A stretch of DNA of 64,000 nt, taken from contig NW_008709889.1 of assembly GCF_000327385.1 (NCBI RefSeq), positions 1,129,546 to 1,193,545 on the forward strand, in the 5' to 3' direction. The position numbers and the translations under genes are program-made. Every line of letters begins with the position of its first letter. The first letter of the stretch is position 1. This document shows positions 26,401 through 36,060 of the stretch, piece after piece. This stretch comes from Lottia gigantea (taxonomy: Eukaryota; Mollusca; Gastropoda; Lottiidae). The notes beneath the pieces are model-generated. The model was given only the letters and a program-made list of their open reading frames with translations. It was not told where the DNA came from and did no database searches.

Positions 26401-29400
26401 CTTAAAGGGCCGTATGAAAAATTTTCATTATCAAAAAACATTGTATTATACCTGAAAATATTTCTATAGTATGTTATTTATATCTATTTGTCTACTTGAT
26501 CAAACTGAATTTGTTAATTAAAAACAGAGAGTACTAATTGTTTATTAGTTTGGCCTAGTTATGGTGTTTTCGCGAGTTACTTGCGAGAAAAGACTGTTCT
26601 GTTCTTTGAGAGCACTCTCAAACAGAAATCTATATTCAACAGTTTGTAGCAGACCCCCTTCCACTTGACAGAAAATCACTCGCCGCAGTTCTATCGACAG
26701 CTGGGTTTGAATGCCTAACATTTTATAGGAGACCCCCTTCCACTTGAGAGAAATCGCTCTCAGCAGTTCTTTCGAGAGTTGGTTGCGACTGTCAAACAAG
26801 TGCTCGCAAACTACCTTCCACTCGCGAGTTTCTGTCATCTCAGAGAGTGAACTCGTGCTATAAAACTCTCAAGTGAATGCCTAGCTTTACAGTCCTTTTC
26901 TATCAGCTTCCAAATATTGTAAAAGCATTTTAAAATTGTTTTGGCATTCAAGAAATGAAATTTTTTAGTTCAAACTTTAAGATGCGTAAAGGGACAAATT
27001 TCTCTTAATTTTGGTGAATAGTTTTCACAAATTTGAGCAAAAAAAAAAGCAGATGCCCCTTCAAATTGGTCAGTGACCTCAAATTTGTATGATTGACATT
27101 TGAAAATAAGTGAATATGACTTCAATGGTACAATTTTATTGATATTATTTCTGTGTGCTTTGATGCTGATATTTCAGTCAATTATTTGTTGCATATTTAG
27201 TTGAAATGGTTGGTTTAAAATAAGACCAGTAATAATGTCCCTCAATTATTTGTATTGTCAGTTATAATTAAGTTTACATAATGAAATCAAAATGGTCTAG
27301 TCAAAATGAAAAATTTTTGTTGCTCATTGTGAACCATTGAAATTGATCAAAATATGGAGGCCTTGACTCACAAAATGTACCTCATGCATAATATCATGTC
27401 ATTCAAACTTAAGTTTATAGGTAAAAACATTAACCTAGTATAGAATTGTGTATACAGAAAACTATAAAATGATATATAAGTACCCAGAAAATGTCAAAAG
27501 ATTCAATCCTGACAGAGCCATTTAGAAACTGAATTATTTTATCTGTTATAAAATGTAGGTTACTAGTTGTTTTTATTTGATTTCTTAATATAAACCAAAC
27601 ATTGTTCCCATTCAGTCAACCTTATATAATCTTGTAAAATACATAGAGAAATACATATAACTTATTTCATACTTTAACATTGTCATCTGAGATATAGCTT
27701 GATTATTTGACAGAATTGATGATGGCATTAGATTCTTTTGTCATGAACTTAAGTCTTAGAGGCATGGAATGTAACATTTCAGTATAGGGATGTTATTCTC
27801 TTGTTATTGTATAGATTTCTAGGATTCTGGGGTCAAAATAGGTGCTTTAGTTCTGTTATCTCTTGTCATCTTGATAAGATCTCAGTCAAGTTCGAAATTC
27901 GTAATAATCGGATGAATGGTTTCGGAGTTAATGCCCTTGACTTGTTAAAACGCGTCAAATTTGGCTTGTAAGCACGATAGAGACTGCAGTTTTTATCTGA
28001 TCTTGATAAAACCTGGTATGCATGTATATATTGATGAGATCTCGGTCAAGTTTGAAAAGAGTAATAATCGGACGGACGGTTTCAGAGTTGTTGCCCTTGA
28101 CTTACTAAAAACGCATCAAATTTGGCTTGTAGGCACGATAGAGACTACAGTTTTTATCTGATCTTGATGAAACGTGGTATGCATGTATATATTAATGAGA
28201 TCTGGGTCAAGTTAGAAATTGGTAATAATTGGATGAACCGTTTCAGAGTTATTGTTCTTGTGTGTACACCGATGAAACATTGTTCATGTTTGAATTTGAT
28301 GTTAATTTTATGAACAGGTTTTTGCCTTGACTTATAGATGATATTAAGATTATTTGAAAATTCATTATTAAGCCACTAAATATTTTGTAATCATTCTGAC
28401 AGCTGGTAGTGGGCGTATGTTACCTTCTTTTATATGTCAATCATTCTAATGCTTTAAATGAAAACATGTATATATTGTGTTAGTAAAGTATAAATGAAAC
28501 AAAATGGAGAATATAATAGAGATAAATTGACCTTGAATAACTATAAATAGCTATGGATATTGACATAGTTTCCTTTAATACTCAATATATGTTGCACTCA
28601 CTTCAAACTCACCAATTAAATATTGTCAGACCTCAGGTCACTTGGCTTGTTAACAAAATATTTTTATTCTAAAAGAATTATTAATGCTTGATAAAGAGTC
28701 CAAAAATTACAATTGCATCACTAAATTTTGATATTCAATGTAAAAATGTAAACGGTCATTGCCAGAAAACATTGTTTATCAAAGTTCAGAGGTAAATCTC
28801 ACAAGAAAGAGATTTCTTTAGGTTTCTTAAGTTTTCGATAAGCTTTCCTGTTTCCTGTAAGAAACAGAATATACCTGTTTCTGCAGATTTAGGATTATGT
28901 TTAATCATCTGGCACTGTGAGAAATATTGTTTAAGTAATTTAGATGTTACATCATTGTTGTAAAATAGTTCAACTAAAAGATATGTAGAGAATGTAGTGT
29001 TTACCTCAGTCTATATTATTGTCATGTACAACTATTTTAACTATGATAACATTTAAAACATGGTATGTAGTGGGCAGGTAGTTATCGGACGTTACCCTGT
29101 ATTTTTTTTATAACACATTTTGTCTTTAAAGTGAGTCAAAATTAGTCCAATGAAATAAGTGATGATTAATTTAGTTATGTCTATGCCTTCTGAAATGTGA
29201 ACATTAATTATGTTTAAGATGGAGGACCACAATGAATCATAGATCAGTCATGACCAATATTTTTGGCAATGATTTTGCCTGAATATTCTAGCCACATACT
29301 TTTACGCTTGCCCACCAGACTGAAGGTTAGATTTAAAGTTGAAGATAAAACAACTTTTCTAAATTTGTCCTTTATTGTTCAACACAATGCAAGACTAGAC

Positions 29401-32400
29401 AGATCTGATTTAAATAACCCTGTTTGGGAAATGAATAGATTTAAATTGAAATATGATCATGTATTGTCATGGTTACGAATAGAACTTGTGTTATATAGAA
29501 CATCTATAGTTAGTAATATTTCCAGATATTAGTCTTTATCAGGACAAATAATAACAAATAAACTTCTTTCTTCAAGGTTTAAATCCGTGTTGTGAAAAAC
29601 TAAGATGTGAAACTCCATTTCACTTTCAAGGTTTATATAGATTTATTCTTGTTCAATGAATAATGTAATTAACTGTCTTGAAAATCAATGATAAAAACTT
29701 CAGTTCCCTATTGTGTTTTTTTGGATATACTTATTGTTGAGAAATATGGCAAATTTTCTTTCATTGCACTATTCATGGTGTTGTTAGTCTTCATTTATAG
29801 ATTAGTCTAATCATAGGACAGAAAAGTAAAATCCAGTTTCAAGAATACATGTCCTGACTGTAAATTTGTTACAAAATGATTGAAATGAAATTGTTGATAT
29901 ATTATATTTTTCATGGATCTTGAATGTATTTTTTATCAATGTCACTATTCAGGTAATTGTTTTTGTCACTTGGGAAGGATGTGCATTATCTTTTTACTTA
30001 TAATATATTTGTATATACTTACAATATGATTGCCACGGGATATGTAGGTCAATAGCTGTTTAACTGAAATATTATCTGATGTATTTTTATTTTTATCATA
30101 TGATGTAAATATTATTAATTTATTTCTGTGGGCAGTCGAAGGCAATTAAACTTTCTGAAATAGTTTCGAGATATTATTGGCAGAAAATTCTAATCATTAA
30201 GTACAGAAGTACTCATTTTGTTATGTGCTAATTATTTGTTATTTTTTTGTTGTTCCATTTTTTCAATTATTGCACTTAATTGATTTAATTACAGCTATTG
30301 GGAAATACAGTTACATTGGAAATCTTATGATACTTCAAAATATCAAAGTTTCTAACTAAATTATTTACTGATAATTATCATGTTTTTCTCATTTTCTAAA
30401 ATTTGATTGAATTTGACCCAAAACTTTACAGTCTGTTTTATAAGTATCTAATGATATTTGTTTTCCTCTTATAGGTCAAAAAGGCATTTTTTGCTCTTGT
30501 TTATAATGGAGTCAGAGCAGCTCCTCTGTGGGATTCGAAAAAACAAGATTATGTGGGTAAGTACCAAGAATAATCCACATTTAAAAAAGGAAGAAAACAC
30601 TTTATGTTCTCATGGATCCTTTCATCAGCTAGTTCAAACTTCTATATTTTTTTTTGTGGATTGATAATATTTCAAGAATACTTCAAAGGGTCATTGACTG
30701 TCGATGGTACTGTAAATTTATTCAGTGTAATTAGAATTTAAGCTAAAATCTGCCACAGACTTGAACTCTCCCAAAAAGTATCATATGACATGTTGTTTTC
30801 TAGGAATGTTGACTATAACAGATTTTATCAATATATTAAAAATGTATTATAAATCACCACTAGTTAAAATAGATGAATTAGAAGAACATAAAATAGACAA
30901 TTGGCGAGGTGAGTACAGGTTTAAATGATATTCAGAAATTTTTGTCTGTTGGGTTGAGCTATAATCACCTGTAATGGCCTTTTTGACAGACAGCTTCCTC
31001 TTCAGTGGCCTGAATCTTTGTAAGTATGCAGTAATGTTTCATTCATTTCATCCTTTATATTGTTATTTTTTTACTTTCACAAATTATATTTAACAAGATG
31101 GGGGAACTTGTCATATATTGAGTCATGCTGCTAGAAACAGGCTCTATTTTGTCCCAACAATTTTTAAATGTTATTGATCGTCAATGTGAAATTGTATTGT
31201 AGAGTTATTTAAAGGAAGACAGAAACCGTTTGTTTGTATTGATCCTGATGCTAGTTTATATGAAGCTGTCAAAAGTTTGGTCGAAAATCATGTACATAGA
31301 TTACCAGTTATAGAAAAAGCAACAGGAAATGCTATTTATATTTTAACCCATAAACGTATTCTTAGATACCTATACCTCTACGTAAGTCATTTACCTGTTT
31401 ATTAAAAATTAAGAAATATTTTGAGGGCCAAACCTAAACATTAATTAAAAACTAAACCCAAATAGAGATGGATTATTTCACACTATTAAACATGTCGATG
31501 CAAATAGGGTATTTCTAAATTGCCAATGACCTAGAGCTTGGAGATGGATATGAAGGTTGCTGGAGGGCTGTAGCACCCTCAATCAATAGTTTTATTAATT
31601 AACTATTTTAAATACTGTTGGTCACTGTTAAAATCTAATATGAGGGTTTGATTTTAATCTTGCATATAATATGTAAATAGTCTTTAGAAGTGAACGAAAA
31701 TGGCGTAATTCCTTTGAAAATACTTCACACTAGGAATTTTACTCAACTTTTCCTATATATGTTTTTCAATATATCACAGAGAATCTTAAATTGACAAGTC
31801 ATCATTTAACATTCAATAGCGGATAATTCTGGTCACACATGGATTTGAAGACTCAATTTTTGATAGTGATCTGAAAACACTAACTGATTGGCTTAGTTAA
31901 AAAATTCTATTTCTTAACCTAAACTTTGATTGGTAAAAAAAAAATGACACATCTGTCATAATCTGTAATATAAATGTATTGTTTTTTTTTGCAGATGAAA
32001 GATTTACCCAGACCCAGTTTTATGAGTTGTACATTAAAAGAATTGAATATTGGAACTCATGAATCAGTTATTACAGTGAGTAATGTTTTCATGATTCCAT
32101 TGTCTTTTTTGTGACATGTATGAAAGTTTGTTACAAATATCTTTTTCCGCCAAGAAATTTTCTTAAGAAAAGTTTCTTGTAAGTTTGATCACCTTTAATA
32201 ACCATGGACATTTTTTTTTTCATTCCATAAATTGGCTTTCTGAAATATAACTCAGTTAATCCTCTGGCCTTGGCCATAAAATGTCTTAAGGAAATAATTC
32301 TCCATTTTATTTTCTTTATTACAGGCATCGCAGGATACACCTATTATTACAGCGTTAAATATATTTGTTGAGAATCGCATCTCAGCTCTGCCTGTAGTAG

Positions 32401-33822
32401 ATAAAGATGGTAGAGTAGTTGATATATATGCTAAATTTGATGTTATTGTAAGTTGTTTCTATCTTTACATTTCTTATTTTTATTAATGAAGATTTCTATA
32501 GAAAGACAAATTTCTTGTATTTTCAACAAAATACTTTACCAATCTGGTTTTATATGTAAGTGACATCAAAATATATTATATAATTTTCATGATAAAATCC
32601 ATGATTGCAGTTTACTTTTAGGAAGTAGGAATCTGGCCATCAATATGGAATCAATATAAATTTTCTGAATTATTGGCCCCTCCATTAAAGAATATTTGCA
32701 TGTTTGATTGTAGAATTTAGCAGCAGAGAAGACATATAACAATTTGGACATCACCATAGCCCAGGCATTACAGCATCGTGAACAGGTATTTAAAATCAAC
32801 TATGTTTTCAAAAATTCATCTATAGACCTATTCTTTTTGTGTTATTCTTTGATACTTTGTCTAAATAATAACATTCTTTGTATCAAAATATTGTCTCTAT
32901 TCAGTCTCCTGCTCTTACCCTTAAAAACCAAAGATGTGTGGGATTGTGTATAATAATACAAATTTAAATTGCCATTTCCATATATTGTAAAGTAAATCGA
33001 CATTGTTCTATAATTTCAGCAAGGGGCAGAAAGTGTGGCTAAATGTTTAGCATCAGAAACCTTAAAAACAGTTATAGAAAGAATTGTGAAGGCAGAGGTA
33101 GGACATGGCTTTAGTCTCAATGAAAGTCCATTGATTTGCATATTTTCATTCCTTTATTGCCTTTTTCTATTTGAAACAATCACATTTGTTTCTTGTATTA
33201 CATTTGATAATAGGCTGTCATAAAATGATATTTGTTGAATAGTTGTCAGTTGGGCAATGTCCCAAAGTTTCTCAATTGGTGAAACCTGTTCAGAACTCTC
33301 CTATCAAATACCACCTTTGATACCCTACAGTTGGTTTACTCTGAACACAATTGTTACTTTAGGTTCATTATTTCAGACAAGTATTGTTACTGATAATTTG
33401 TTTTTGTAGGTTCATCGTTTAGTAATAGTAGATGAAGATGATGGTGTAACAGGAATAGTATCACTATCAGATATATTACGATTTATTGTCCTTAAACCTA
33501 TGAGTAAGTTAATGTTACTAGTAGATGTGAAAGACCATATCTGAACCTTATTTCCAGTCAGTGTTGTAATTAATTTATGTTTTAAAAGCAGTATATATTG
33601 CATTGTCGATCAGGATACAATACATAAGCCATGTTTACCAGTATATCTACCTAGTAAATAATACCAACCAAAACATTCTGGTTCTGAATCAGTGCTTACA
33701 GTGTATTATAGAGAATTTGTAGTACGGTATATAAATTTATGTGAAAGTTCATATACCAATTTATTTGATGTAAGCTTATGATTTGATTAATTTCAGGTGA
33801 AGAACCAGTTAAAACATCTTGA
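6742..33822 (+). CDS. PRKAG: AMP-activated protein kinase gamma subunit (PRKAG family), split gene, 5' end not seen
   Basis: Regulatory, nucleotide-sensing subunit of the AMPK heterotrimer; it binds AMP, ADP and ATP through four CBS repeats and controls activation of the alpha kinase subunit. Coding exons: 6742-7350, 8055-8106, 24445-24557, 25053-25098, 26039-26142, 30475-30556, 30804-30908, 31203-31381, 31995-32075, 32325-32447, 32714-32785, 33020-33097, 33410-33503, 33797-33822. All junctions are GT/AG and phases agree, giving 587 residues. The first ~260 residues are Ser/Pro/Lys-rich and disordered, like the long N-termini of vertebrate gamma2 and fly SNF4A-gamma; the CBS region matches mammalian gamma closely. 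Nucleotide-site residues known from mammalian gamma1 are present: Arg in [11 protein letters not shown], Asp in TITDF, His-Arg in VHRLPV, Lys in THKRIL, His-Arg in VHRLVIV, Asp in SLSDIL. The protein ends in SEEPVKTS. Which vertebrate paralogue it matches best is not decidable here, so the symbol is generic. Confidence 0.96.
8055..8106 (+). CDS. PRKAG: AMPK gamma coding exon, Ser/Pro-rich linker
   Basis: A 52 nt exon, acceptor ATTTCAG, donor GTAAGT, phase 0 in and phase 1 out. It encodes [17 protein letters not shown] plus one base, continuing the Ser/Pro-rich character of the previous exon. It is followed by a 16.3 kb intron that holds the alternative first exon at 17240. Confidence 0.85.
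8107..14879 (+). other. intron 2 of AMPK gamma, proximal part
   Basis: Non-coding AT-rich sequence. Apart from the degraded dispersed repeat at about 11690-12065 I find no element that I can support. A slightly GC-richer patch at 11040-11310 has open frames on both strands but no recognisable protein. Confidence 0.5.
11690..12065 (-). repeat. degraded copy of the ATACGCCCAC-ended repeat family
   Basis: Contains the family phrases TTTTTATCTGATCTTGATGAAA and CAGATGAATACCAGAGTTATT, and ends with TGCCAGTGGGTGTATATAACC then TTGTCTGGCAACCTATCTT, the end found at 35590-35626 in a complete copy. The opposite, hairpin end is not recognisable, so the left boundary is approximate. Strand is given relative to the copy at 54401, whose hairpin is at its 3' end. 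Confidence 0.6.
14880..15490. repeat. 52 bp tandem array in AMPK gamma intron 2
   Basis: About 11 tandem copies of a 52 bp unit built around GGTTTATGTAGATGACTTGT, GCTATCAATAATGAAATGGA and ATAATGCTG. Two unit types (with GCTGAAAG or GCCGTTTAG) alternate in part of the array. Copies decay towards both ends. It does not resemble either neighbouring exon. Confidence 0.9.
15491..17160 (+). other. intron 2 of AMPK gamma, between the 52 bp array and the internal first exon
   Basis: AT-rich non-coding sequence. No element or exon seen. The part from about 16700 onward is less AT-rich and could include regulatory sequence for the first exon at 17240, but I recognise no specific site. Confidence 0.4.
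17161..17239 (+). promoter_or_regulatory. candidate core promoter and 5' UTR of the short AMPK gamma transcript
   Basis: A TATATA hexamer at 17168-17173 lies about 70 bp upstream of the ATG at 17240, leaving room for a short 5' UTR. The neighbourhood (17080-17240) is less AT-rich than the intron around it. This is inferred from position relative to the alternative first exon; there is no direct evidence of transcription. Confidence 0.3.
17240..17285 (+). CDS. PRKAG: alternative first coding exon of AMPK gamma (short isoform)
   Basis: An ATG in a fair context (CAACATGA) opens 15 codons reading [15 protein letters not shown], then one base, then a consensus donor GTGAGT at 17286. The exon leaves phase 1, the phase needed by the acceptor at 24445. 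Splicing there would give a basic leader joined to the Ser-rich linker and CBS core, about 382 residues, comparable in design to short gamma isoforms that start from internal promoters in other animals. Support is the ATG, the donor and the phase match together; conservation is untested. It could be a chance open stretch. Confidence 0.6.
17286..20339 (+). other. intron 2 of AMPK gamma, central part
   Basis: AT-rich non-coding sequence without a supported element. The short open frames here (for example 19034-19294 on the - strand) show no recognisable domain. Confidence 0.5.
20340..21985. repeat. dispersed repeat rich in TTGACCTTTG with internal ~310 bp duplication
   Basis: The block starts with a poly-T run (20381-20410), is interrupted by the N gap, and then repeats phrases such as GACCTTTGACCTCCGACATG, ACTTCCGGTTTTATAG and GGGCATAACTCGCA. 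Two copies of a ~310 bp segment containing GTGGGCGTGGCAC and ATTACCTCAT lie at about 21068-21250 and 21395-21570. No coding capacity is visible. It is an unclassified, probably non-autonomous repeat; the poly-T at one end would fit a reverse-transcribed insert in - orientation. Confidence 0.65.
20522..20634. other. assembly gap (run of N)
   Basis: 113 consecutive N bases follow a poly-T run inside a repeat, a typical place for an assembly to break. True length is unknown. Any open frame crossing it is an artefact. Confidence 0.99.
21986..24444 (+). other. intron 2 of AMPK gamma, distal part
   Basis: AT-rich non-coding sequence. One 68-codon open frame at 23156-23362 begins with a hydrophobic, signal-like stretch but has no homologue I recognise and no splice donor in a matching phase. 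Otherwise nothing is seen. Confidence 0.45.
24445..24557 (+). CDS. PRKAG: AMPK gamma coding exon, common to long and short forms
   Basis: 113 nt, acceptor TTTTTCAG, donor GTAAGT, phase 1 in and phase 0 out. It encodes [15 protein letters not shown], then [20 protein letters not shown] and K. It accepts either the exon at 8055 (making Val at the junction) or the one at 17240 (making Ile). A Met inside it (TMARSF) is a further possible start. Confidence 0.87.
25053..25098 (+). CDS. PRKAG: AMPK gamma coding exon, acidic linker
   Basis: 46 nt, acceptor CTTTCAG, donor GTAAAT, phase 0 in and phase 1 out. It encodes [15 protein letters not shown], an acidic stretch just before the CBS core. Its size and position fit the short exon that precedes the CBS region in other gamma genes. 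Confidence 0.8.
26039..26142 (+). CDS. PRKAG: AMPK gamma coding exon, start of CBS1
   Basis: 104 nt, acceptor CTTTTTTAG, donor GTAAGT, phase 1 in and phase 0 out. It encodes [20 protein letters not shown] and [11 protein letters not shown], a near-exact match in spacing to the mammalian segment around [18 protein letters not shown] that opens the first CBS repeat. Confidence 0.96.
26545..26880. repeat. CTCGCGAG-rich repeated segment in intron
   Basis: Two to three diverged copies of a ~100 bp segment containing GACCCCCTTCCACTTGA, each flanked by short dyads such as CTCGCGAG and CTCTCGAAAG-like words (TTCGCGAGTTACTTGCGAG near 26567, CACTCGCGAGTTTC near 26820). GC content is clearly above the surrounding intron. 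The - strand is open for 97 codons (26838-26545), but the translation follows the repeat and matches nothing known to me. Probably a foldback-type or tandemly duplicated non-autonomous element. Confidence 0.55.
27830..28432 (-). repeat. ATACGCCCAC-family copy with internal 161 bp tandem
   Basis: The segment with AAATTTGGCTTGTAGGCACG, GATAGAGACTACAG and GATGAGATCTCGGTCAAG is repeated in tandem with a 161 bp period (anchors at 27957 and 28118, with a partial unit before). It ends with GACAGCTGGTAGTGGGCGTA then TGTTACC near 28432, the family's non-hairpin end. The hairpin end is missing. Orientation as for the copy at 34993. Confidence 0.75.
28441..30474 (+). other. intron of AMPK gamma between CBS1 exons
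   Basis: AT-rich intronic sequence; nothing that I can support as a gene or element. The 89-codon open frame at 29263-29532 has no recognisable domain. Confidence 0.5.
30475..30556 (+). CDS. PRKAG: AMPK gamma coding exon, CBS1 core
   Basis: 82 nt, acceptor CTTATAG, donor GTAAGT, phase 0 in and phase 1 out. It encodes [20 protein letters not shown] then SKKQDYV, including the Arg (NGVRAAP) equivalent to Arg70 of mammalian gamma1. Confidence 0.96.
30804..30908 (+). CDS. PRKAG: AMPK gamma coding exon, CBS1 end
   Basis: 105 nt, acceptor TTTTCTAG, donor GTGAGT, phase 1 at both ends. It encodes [20 protein letters not shown] and [14 protein letters not shown], including the TITDF motif whose Asp contacts the nucleotide ribose in known structures. 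Confidence 0.96.
31203..31381 (+). CDS. PRKAG: AMPK gamma coding exon, CBS2
   Basis: 179 nt, acceptor TATTGTAG, donor GTAAGT, phase 1 in and phase 0 out. It encodes [20 protein letters not shown] and, further on, [20 protein letters not shown] and KRILRYL. The His-Arg pair and the Lys of THKRIL are nucleotide-phosphate contacts in mammalian gamma1. Confidence 0.96.
31995..32075 (+). CDS. PRKAG: AMPK gamma coding exon, CBS2-CBS3 linker
   Basis: 81 nt, acceptor TTTTTGCAG, donor GTGAGT, phase 0 at both ends. It encodes [20 protein letters not shown] and THESVIT, matching the mammalian segment around EFMSKSLEELQIGTY. Confidence 0.95.
32325..32447 (+). CDS. PRKAG: AMPK gamma coding exon, CBS3
   Basis: 123 nt, acceptor TTATTACAG, donor GTAAGT, phase 0 at both ends. 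It encodes [20 protein letters not shown] and [13 protein letters not shown], nearly identical in pattern to the third CBS repeat of mammalian gamma, with the conserved Arg of [11 protein letters not shown] and the Asp of KFDVI. Confidence 0.96.
32714..32785 (+). CDS. PRKAG: AMPK gamma coding exon, CBS3-CBS4 connection
   Basis: 72 nt, acceptor GATTGTAG, donor GTATTT, phase 0 at both ends. It encodes [20 protein letters not shown] and HREQ, identical at most positions to the [13 protein letters not shown] segment of mammalian gamma. Confidence 0.96.
33020..33097 (+). CDS. PRKAG: AMPK gamma coding exon, CBS4 start
   Basis: 78 nt, acceptor AATTTCAG, donor GTAGGA, phase 0 at both ends. It encodes [20 protein letters not shown] and RIVKAE, matching the mammalian segment ending in RLVEAE just before the HRLVV motif. 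Confidence 0.95.
33410..33503 (+). CDS. PRKAG: AMPK gamma coding exon, CBS4 core
   Basis: 94 nt, acceptor TTTTTGTAG, donor GTAAGT, phase 0 in and phase 1 out. It encodes [20 protein letters not shown] and [11 protein letters not shown]. The His-Arg pair and the Ser-Asp of SLSDIL correspond to His298, Arg299, Ser316 and Asp317 of mammalian gamma1, which bind the non-exchangeable AMP site. Confidence 0.96.
33797..33822 (+). CDS. PRKAG: AMPK gamma last coding exon and stop
   Basis: Acceptor ATTTCAG; 26 nt encode SEEPVKTS and the stop TGA at 33820-33822. The short tail after CBS4 is comparable to the mammalian end (GGEKKP). Confidence 0.9.
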
Positions 33823-34992
33823 TTTGTTGAAGTTTATTCTCAGGAATAGCTGGTCTGTGATGTACATTGATATCTTTTATATAAAAACAGGCAGATTAAT
33901 AGAGTGAACAGTGACAGTTTCCAGTAGATCTGTATATCTTGCTCAAATTAGAAATACTTGCAGAAAATGTTCATCCAAGATTGTTTTTTTTTCACAAAAA
34001 AGGTCTTTGTGTCCTTTCAAAGGAACAATTTAAGGGGAAATCATTTCTAAATATAAAATTTGACTGTTTTTATTTTAGACAAGAAAATTGATCTATAATA
34101 ATAGTGCTATTTCCATGTTTTTATTATTGTAAGAGGCTCTAGCCTTACTCTTTGGTGACATTATTATAGGCTAATATTAGTTACTTCATATTGCTTGTTA
34201 TTAACACCATTTATCCTGACATTGGTGAACTATTATATACATTATCTCTACACTGTATATTTGAACAAAAATTTACTGCAGAATACATTTTGAGTTTTAA
34301 ATTAATTTTTTGTTCATCTGTCAGAAGAAAATGTTTTGTTTGACTAACTTTTCTTTCTGTAGCTATGCTTATCTGTATTTGAATTTTAAAGTTTAAGAAA
34401 AAGACAATGCTTTATTATACTCATTTGCTCTATGAAGTAATTATTATCAGCCTACTAAAATATGTCTGGAGTGTAAGAGATGATTATTAATGGGTTTGGA
34501 GCAATTCTCAGACCCATGTAAAATATATTGGTGACCTAAATGGCTGTGAATGTGAGGGAATGAGTGAGAATAATTAACACTAATAATTTTTAGCAGATGC
34601 ACAGGGATGATCAAGGTCTAATTTTGGAGAGAATTTCAAAGTATTTCCTTTCTGGATGTTAATTATAAACTGATAACTAGAGTACAGTTGTATTTTGTAT
34701 TTTTATAAATTGGAAAGGTTTATGAAATGAAATACATTTTAAAAGTTTTCCATCTGCCCAAAAGAATATTATATTTCTGACGTCAAACTCACACAAACTT
34801 GTTTTCCTTTAATCCTTCAAATAATGTAATTCATATTTTTATTTAAAAATTAAGTTACTGTTACCTGTGGCAGTTGGAATCAGGTCTTGCATGATAAATA
34901 TCATAATCTTTCAATGAATTGGAATTTTTTTTTTAATTTTGAATTTGCACGGTTGTTATTGAATAATTGTTATTGCAGACAATGAGCAATAT

Positions 34993-35626
34993 TTTAATAC
35001 GCCCACATGGAAATGTGGATGTATATTGCCGTAGGTCCGTCCGTTCACATTTCTTGTAGGCACGATAGAGACTACAGTTTTTATCTGATCTTGATGAAAC
35101 ATGTATATAATGTTGAGATCTCGGTCAAGTTTGAAATTGGTAATAATCGGATGAACGGTTTCAGAGTTATTGCCCTGTAGGCATGATAGAGAAAATTTGT
35201 TTGTGAACACAATAGAGACTACAGTTTTCAACTGATTAATGAAATTTGGTGTGATCTTTTATATTATTGATGAGATCTTGGAAAAGTTCGAATTTGATGA
35301 TATTTCAATGAACAGCCTTTGAGTTATTGCCCTTGACTTAGGAAAAACACGTCAAAATTTGTTTGTGAACACATTAGAGACTACAGTTTTCAATTGATTT
35401 CAATGAAATATGGTGTGATCATATATATTAATGCAATAATTCGTTGTATTTGAGTTATTGATATTGATTTTTAAAAATTTGGTGGAATTTCTCAGCATAA
35501 ATAACTGGCAGTAAATATATATATCATTGAATTCAAACTATTATAATTTCCATATTATGAGAAAAGACTTTTTTCATTTCTGACAGCTGCGAGTGGGCGT
35601 ATGTTACCTTGTCTGGCAAGCTATCT
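34993..35626 (-). repeat. near-complete copy of the ATACGCCCAC-ended repeat family
   Basis: Starts with ATACGCCCACATGGAAATGT then GGATGTATATTGCC, an imperfect hairpin, and ends with GCGAGTGGGCGTATGTTACC then TTGTCTGGCAAGCTATCTT. The decamer ATACGCCCAC at the left reappears inverted (GTGGGCGTAT) at the right end, so the element has short inverted termini. The inside holds two or three diverged internal monomers with CACGATAGAGACTACAG. No coding capacity. Strand is relative to the copy at 54401. Confidence 0.85.
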
Positions 35627-36038
35627 TTAGAATTTGTTTTGATATGATAACTGTTGAATTATATTATCTAGAAGGACTAGAAGAGATAAAGTCCTGCAAG
35701 AATTGTTTGTTATTGAGTATTTCAGAAACTTATAGCCTTTGGAATGAAATGTCAGTAAATTTATTTTGACTTGAAGGATACTAAATGAAAACAATGAGGC
35801 CATCATCTAGAAATGTGTTGTTTTTTTTTTTATATTAATCACTATTTGAAAGAAGAATTAAAACTGTAGGTAAACTGTCAATACATGTCTAAGTTAGAGC
35901 TTAATTTCACAGGGAGGAAATTATTTCCAACCGTAAAATAATATACTAAATGGAATTTGAATCCATTTATATCTAAATTGTTATCTCCAATCATTGATAT
36001 TCAAGGTATTCCCTGTGGATTTTCATATATAGCCTATA

Positions 36039-36048
36039 AATAAATAAA
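36039..36048 (+). promoter_or_regulatory. candidate polyadenylation signals for AMPK gamma
   Basis: Two overlapping AATAAA hexamers lie in TATAAATAAATAAATG, followed within 30 bp by GT-rich sequence (TGTATTTTG, TATATTTGTGTAC). This is the best-formed signal downstream of the stop codon, but such hexamers are frequent in AT-rich DNA. Confidence 0.4.
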
Positions 36049-36060
36049 TGTATTTTGTAA

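Larger units (their letters stand above)
33823..36060 (+). other. probable 3' UTR and downstream sequence of AMPK gamma
   Basis: AT-rich sequence without coding signal, from the stop to the first strong overlapping polyadenylation signals near 36040. It contains a complete copy of the ATACGCCCAC-ended repeat (34993-35626), so either the 3' UTR includes this repeat or an earlier weak signal ends the transcript. The end point is inferred. Confidence 0.45.

Noticed and set aside
26545-26838. 97-codon protein on the - strand
   Set aside because: The translation simply follows the ~100 bp repeat unit twice, with no domain and no conserved start.
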